From Roseiarcus fermentans (GTDB lineage: Bacteria > Pseudomonadota > Alphaproteobacteria > Rhizobiales > Beijerinckiaceae), in the NCBI RefSeq assembly GCF_003315135.1, contig NZ_QNRK01000043.1, positions 1 through 64,000 of the forward strand: a stretch of 64,000 bases of DNA, written 5' to 3'. The position numbers and the translations under genes are program-made. Position 1 is the first letter of the stretch; every line of letters starts with the position of its first letter. This document shows, piece after piece, positions 63,023-64,000 of this stretch. Under the pieces are notes generated by a model. It did no database searches, was not told where the DNA came from, and saw nothing but the letters and a program-made list of their open reading frames with translations.

Positions 63023-64000
63023 ATGACTCGATCGACCGTACTCGCCATCCTCTCCTATTCCGCTGTCGCCGTCACCGCTCTATGCGCGAGCCGTGACAAC
63101 GCTGAGGCCGCCTATCAGCAGACGAATCTCGTTTCCAGTGTTTCCGGCCTCGCCAGCGTGACCGATTCTTCATTGGTGAACCCCTGGGGCATCTCGTTCA
63201 TCGGGCCGACGCCGTCCTCCGGCCCCTTCTGGATTTCGAACCAGGGAACGAACACCACCACCGTGTACTCGGTCGTCGGCACGACCGGCGTGAGCGGAAA
63301 TCTGTTGACTGTGGCCATTCCGACGACAGCGGGCGGGCCCAACGGTCCAACCGGTCAGGTTTCCAATACCGGGACGTCTTTCAGGGTCGGCGACGGCGGG
63401 GACGGCGGGGCCGCGCTTTTCATTTTCGCCAACTTGAACGGCGCGATATCGGCATGGGACGGGGGTTCGACCGCCTTCGTTCAGCAGACGACGCCCGGCG
63501 CCGTCTACACCGGACTGGCCAAGAACCAGGCCCAGACGATGCTCTACGCCGCCAACGCCAGCGACGGCGCAATCGACGTCTTCGACGGCGCTTTCAATCC
63601 GGTCACGCTGGGCGCCGGCGCCTTCGCCACGCCGGCGGCGATCGCCGCCTCGAGCCTCGTCCCGTTCAACGTGCATGACATCGGCGGCAGCGTCTACGTC
63701 ACATACGCCCCGGCCGGACGCGCGGCGCAGACGACGGCGAGCGCAGGAGAAGGAGCCGTCGCGGTCTTCGACGAAAACGGCGTCCTGAAAGATACGATCA
63801 TGGGCGGTCCCCTCGCCGCGCCGTGGGGCGTCGCCGTCGCTCCGGCGGGCTTCGGGCAATTCGGCGGCGACCTGCTCGTCGGGAATTTCAGCTTCAAGGA
63901 CAGCAGAATCGACGCGTTCGACCCGGCAACCGGCGAGTTTGTCGGATCGATCGCCATCGACGCCGGGGCCGGGCAAACGGCAGGCGGTCTCTGGGACATG
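63023..64000 (+). CDS. TIGR03118-type secreted protein, 3' end outside the window
   Basis: The frame runs without a stop for 326 codons to the right edge. It starts MTRSTVLAILSYSAVAVTAL, a signal peptide ending near the Ala-rich NAEAAYQQ. The mature part is beta-rich: LVNPWGISFIGPTPSSGPFW, then SNQGTNTTTVYS, DGGDGGAALFIFANLNGAIS and KNQAQTMLYAANASDGAIDV. The repeats around LVNPWGI and PWGVAVAPAGFGQFGGDLLV are those of TIGR03118 proteins, beta-propeller-like extracellular proteins of unknown role. Many carry a C-terminal sorting tail, which would be outside the window. A GGAG site precedes the ATG. Confidence 0.8.
   Translation, partial: MTRSTVLAILSYSAVAVTALCASRDNAEAAYQQTNLVSSVSGLASVTDSSLVNPWGISFIGPTPSSGPFWISNQGTNTTTVYSVVGTTGVSGNLLTVAIPTTAGGPNGPTGQVSNTGTSFRVGDGGDGGAALFIFANLNGAISAWDGGSTAFVQQTTPGAVYTGLAKNQAQTMLYAANASDGAIDVFDGAFNPVTLGAGAFATPAAIAASSLVPFNVHDIGGSVYVTYAPAGRAAQTTASAGEGAVAVFDENGVLKDTIMGGPLAAPWGVAVAPAGFGQFGGDLLVGNFSFKDSRIDAFDPATGEFVGSIAIDAGAGQTAGGLWDM

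Overview
The window is high-GC DNA from an alphaproteobacterium, most likely a member of the Hyphomicrobiales (Rhizobiales). The main clues are a FixNOQP-GHIS terminal oxidase cluster with a FixK-type regulator, a cyclic beta-glucan exporter of the NdvA/ChvA type, a DUF2849/CysI/CysH/DUF934 sulfur operon, and a large porin of the kind seen in Beijerinckiaceae and Methylocystaceae relatives. A nitrogenase-associated ArsC-like protein and a very large NifJ-type pyruvate:ferredoxin oxidoreductase suggest a nitrogen fixer. The species cannot be fixed from this window. No rRNA, tRNA or CRISPR array was seen.

Layout, left to right. Positions 1-75 hold the start of an ISAs1-type transposase leaving the window. 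Positions 320-3157 hold small genes, including an operon of two TPR-like proteins and the nitrogenase-associated ArsC-like protein. Positions 3345-11181 are a two-gene electron-transfer operon: a giant NifJ and a fused Nfn-like flavoprotein. Then come DUF2177, a membrane protein, carA and a YqeY-like protein. Positions 15363-20466 carry a Tat-exported molybdenum hydroxylase (two subunits), an L,D-transpeptidase and gamma-glutamyltranspeptidase. A porin, HdeD and a zinc alcohol dehydrogenase follow. Positions 26835-35819 are ccoS-I-H-G-P-Q-O-N plus fixK, all on the minus strand. Positions 36049-39744 are radA, cvpA and purF.

Positions 39892-41591 are a scar: an internally deleted copy of the phosphate transporter gene pit, then AT-richer foreign-looking DNA with a polysaccharide-type methyltransferase, then intact pit. 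Next come an exonuclease/DUF294 pair, an M20 peptidase, a ModE-like regulator, trpF-trpB without trpA, a frameshifted small HTH gene and a saccharopine dehydrogenase-like protein. Positions 51715-55013 form the sulfate/sulfite assimilation operon. The right end has a TagA/WecG glycosyltransferase with a C-terminal STAS-like domain, a family 2 glycosyltransferase, hemH-msrB, the glucan exporter, an O-methyltransferase, a truncated antitoxin, and a TIGR03118-type secreted protein cut by the window edge.

Functionally, the window joins microaerobic respiration (cbb3 oxidase, FixK), low-potential electron supply (NifJ and Nfn-like fusion), sulfur assimilation and envelope glycan synthesis. Intergenic DNA holds a family of nested inverted-repeat elements: two full copies of about 207 bp and one partial core.
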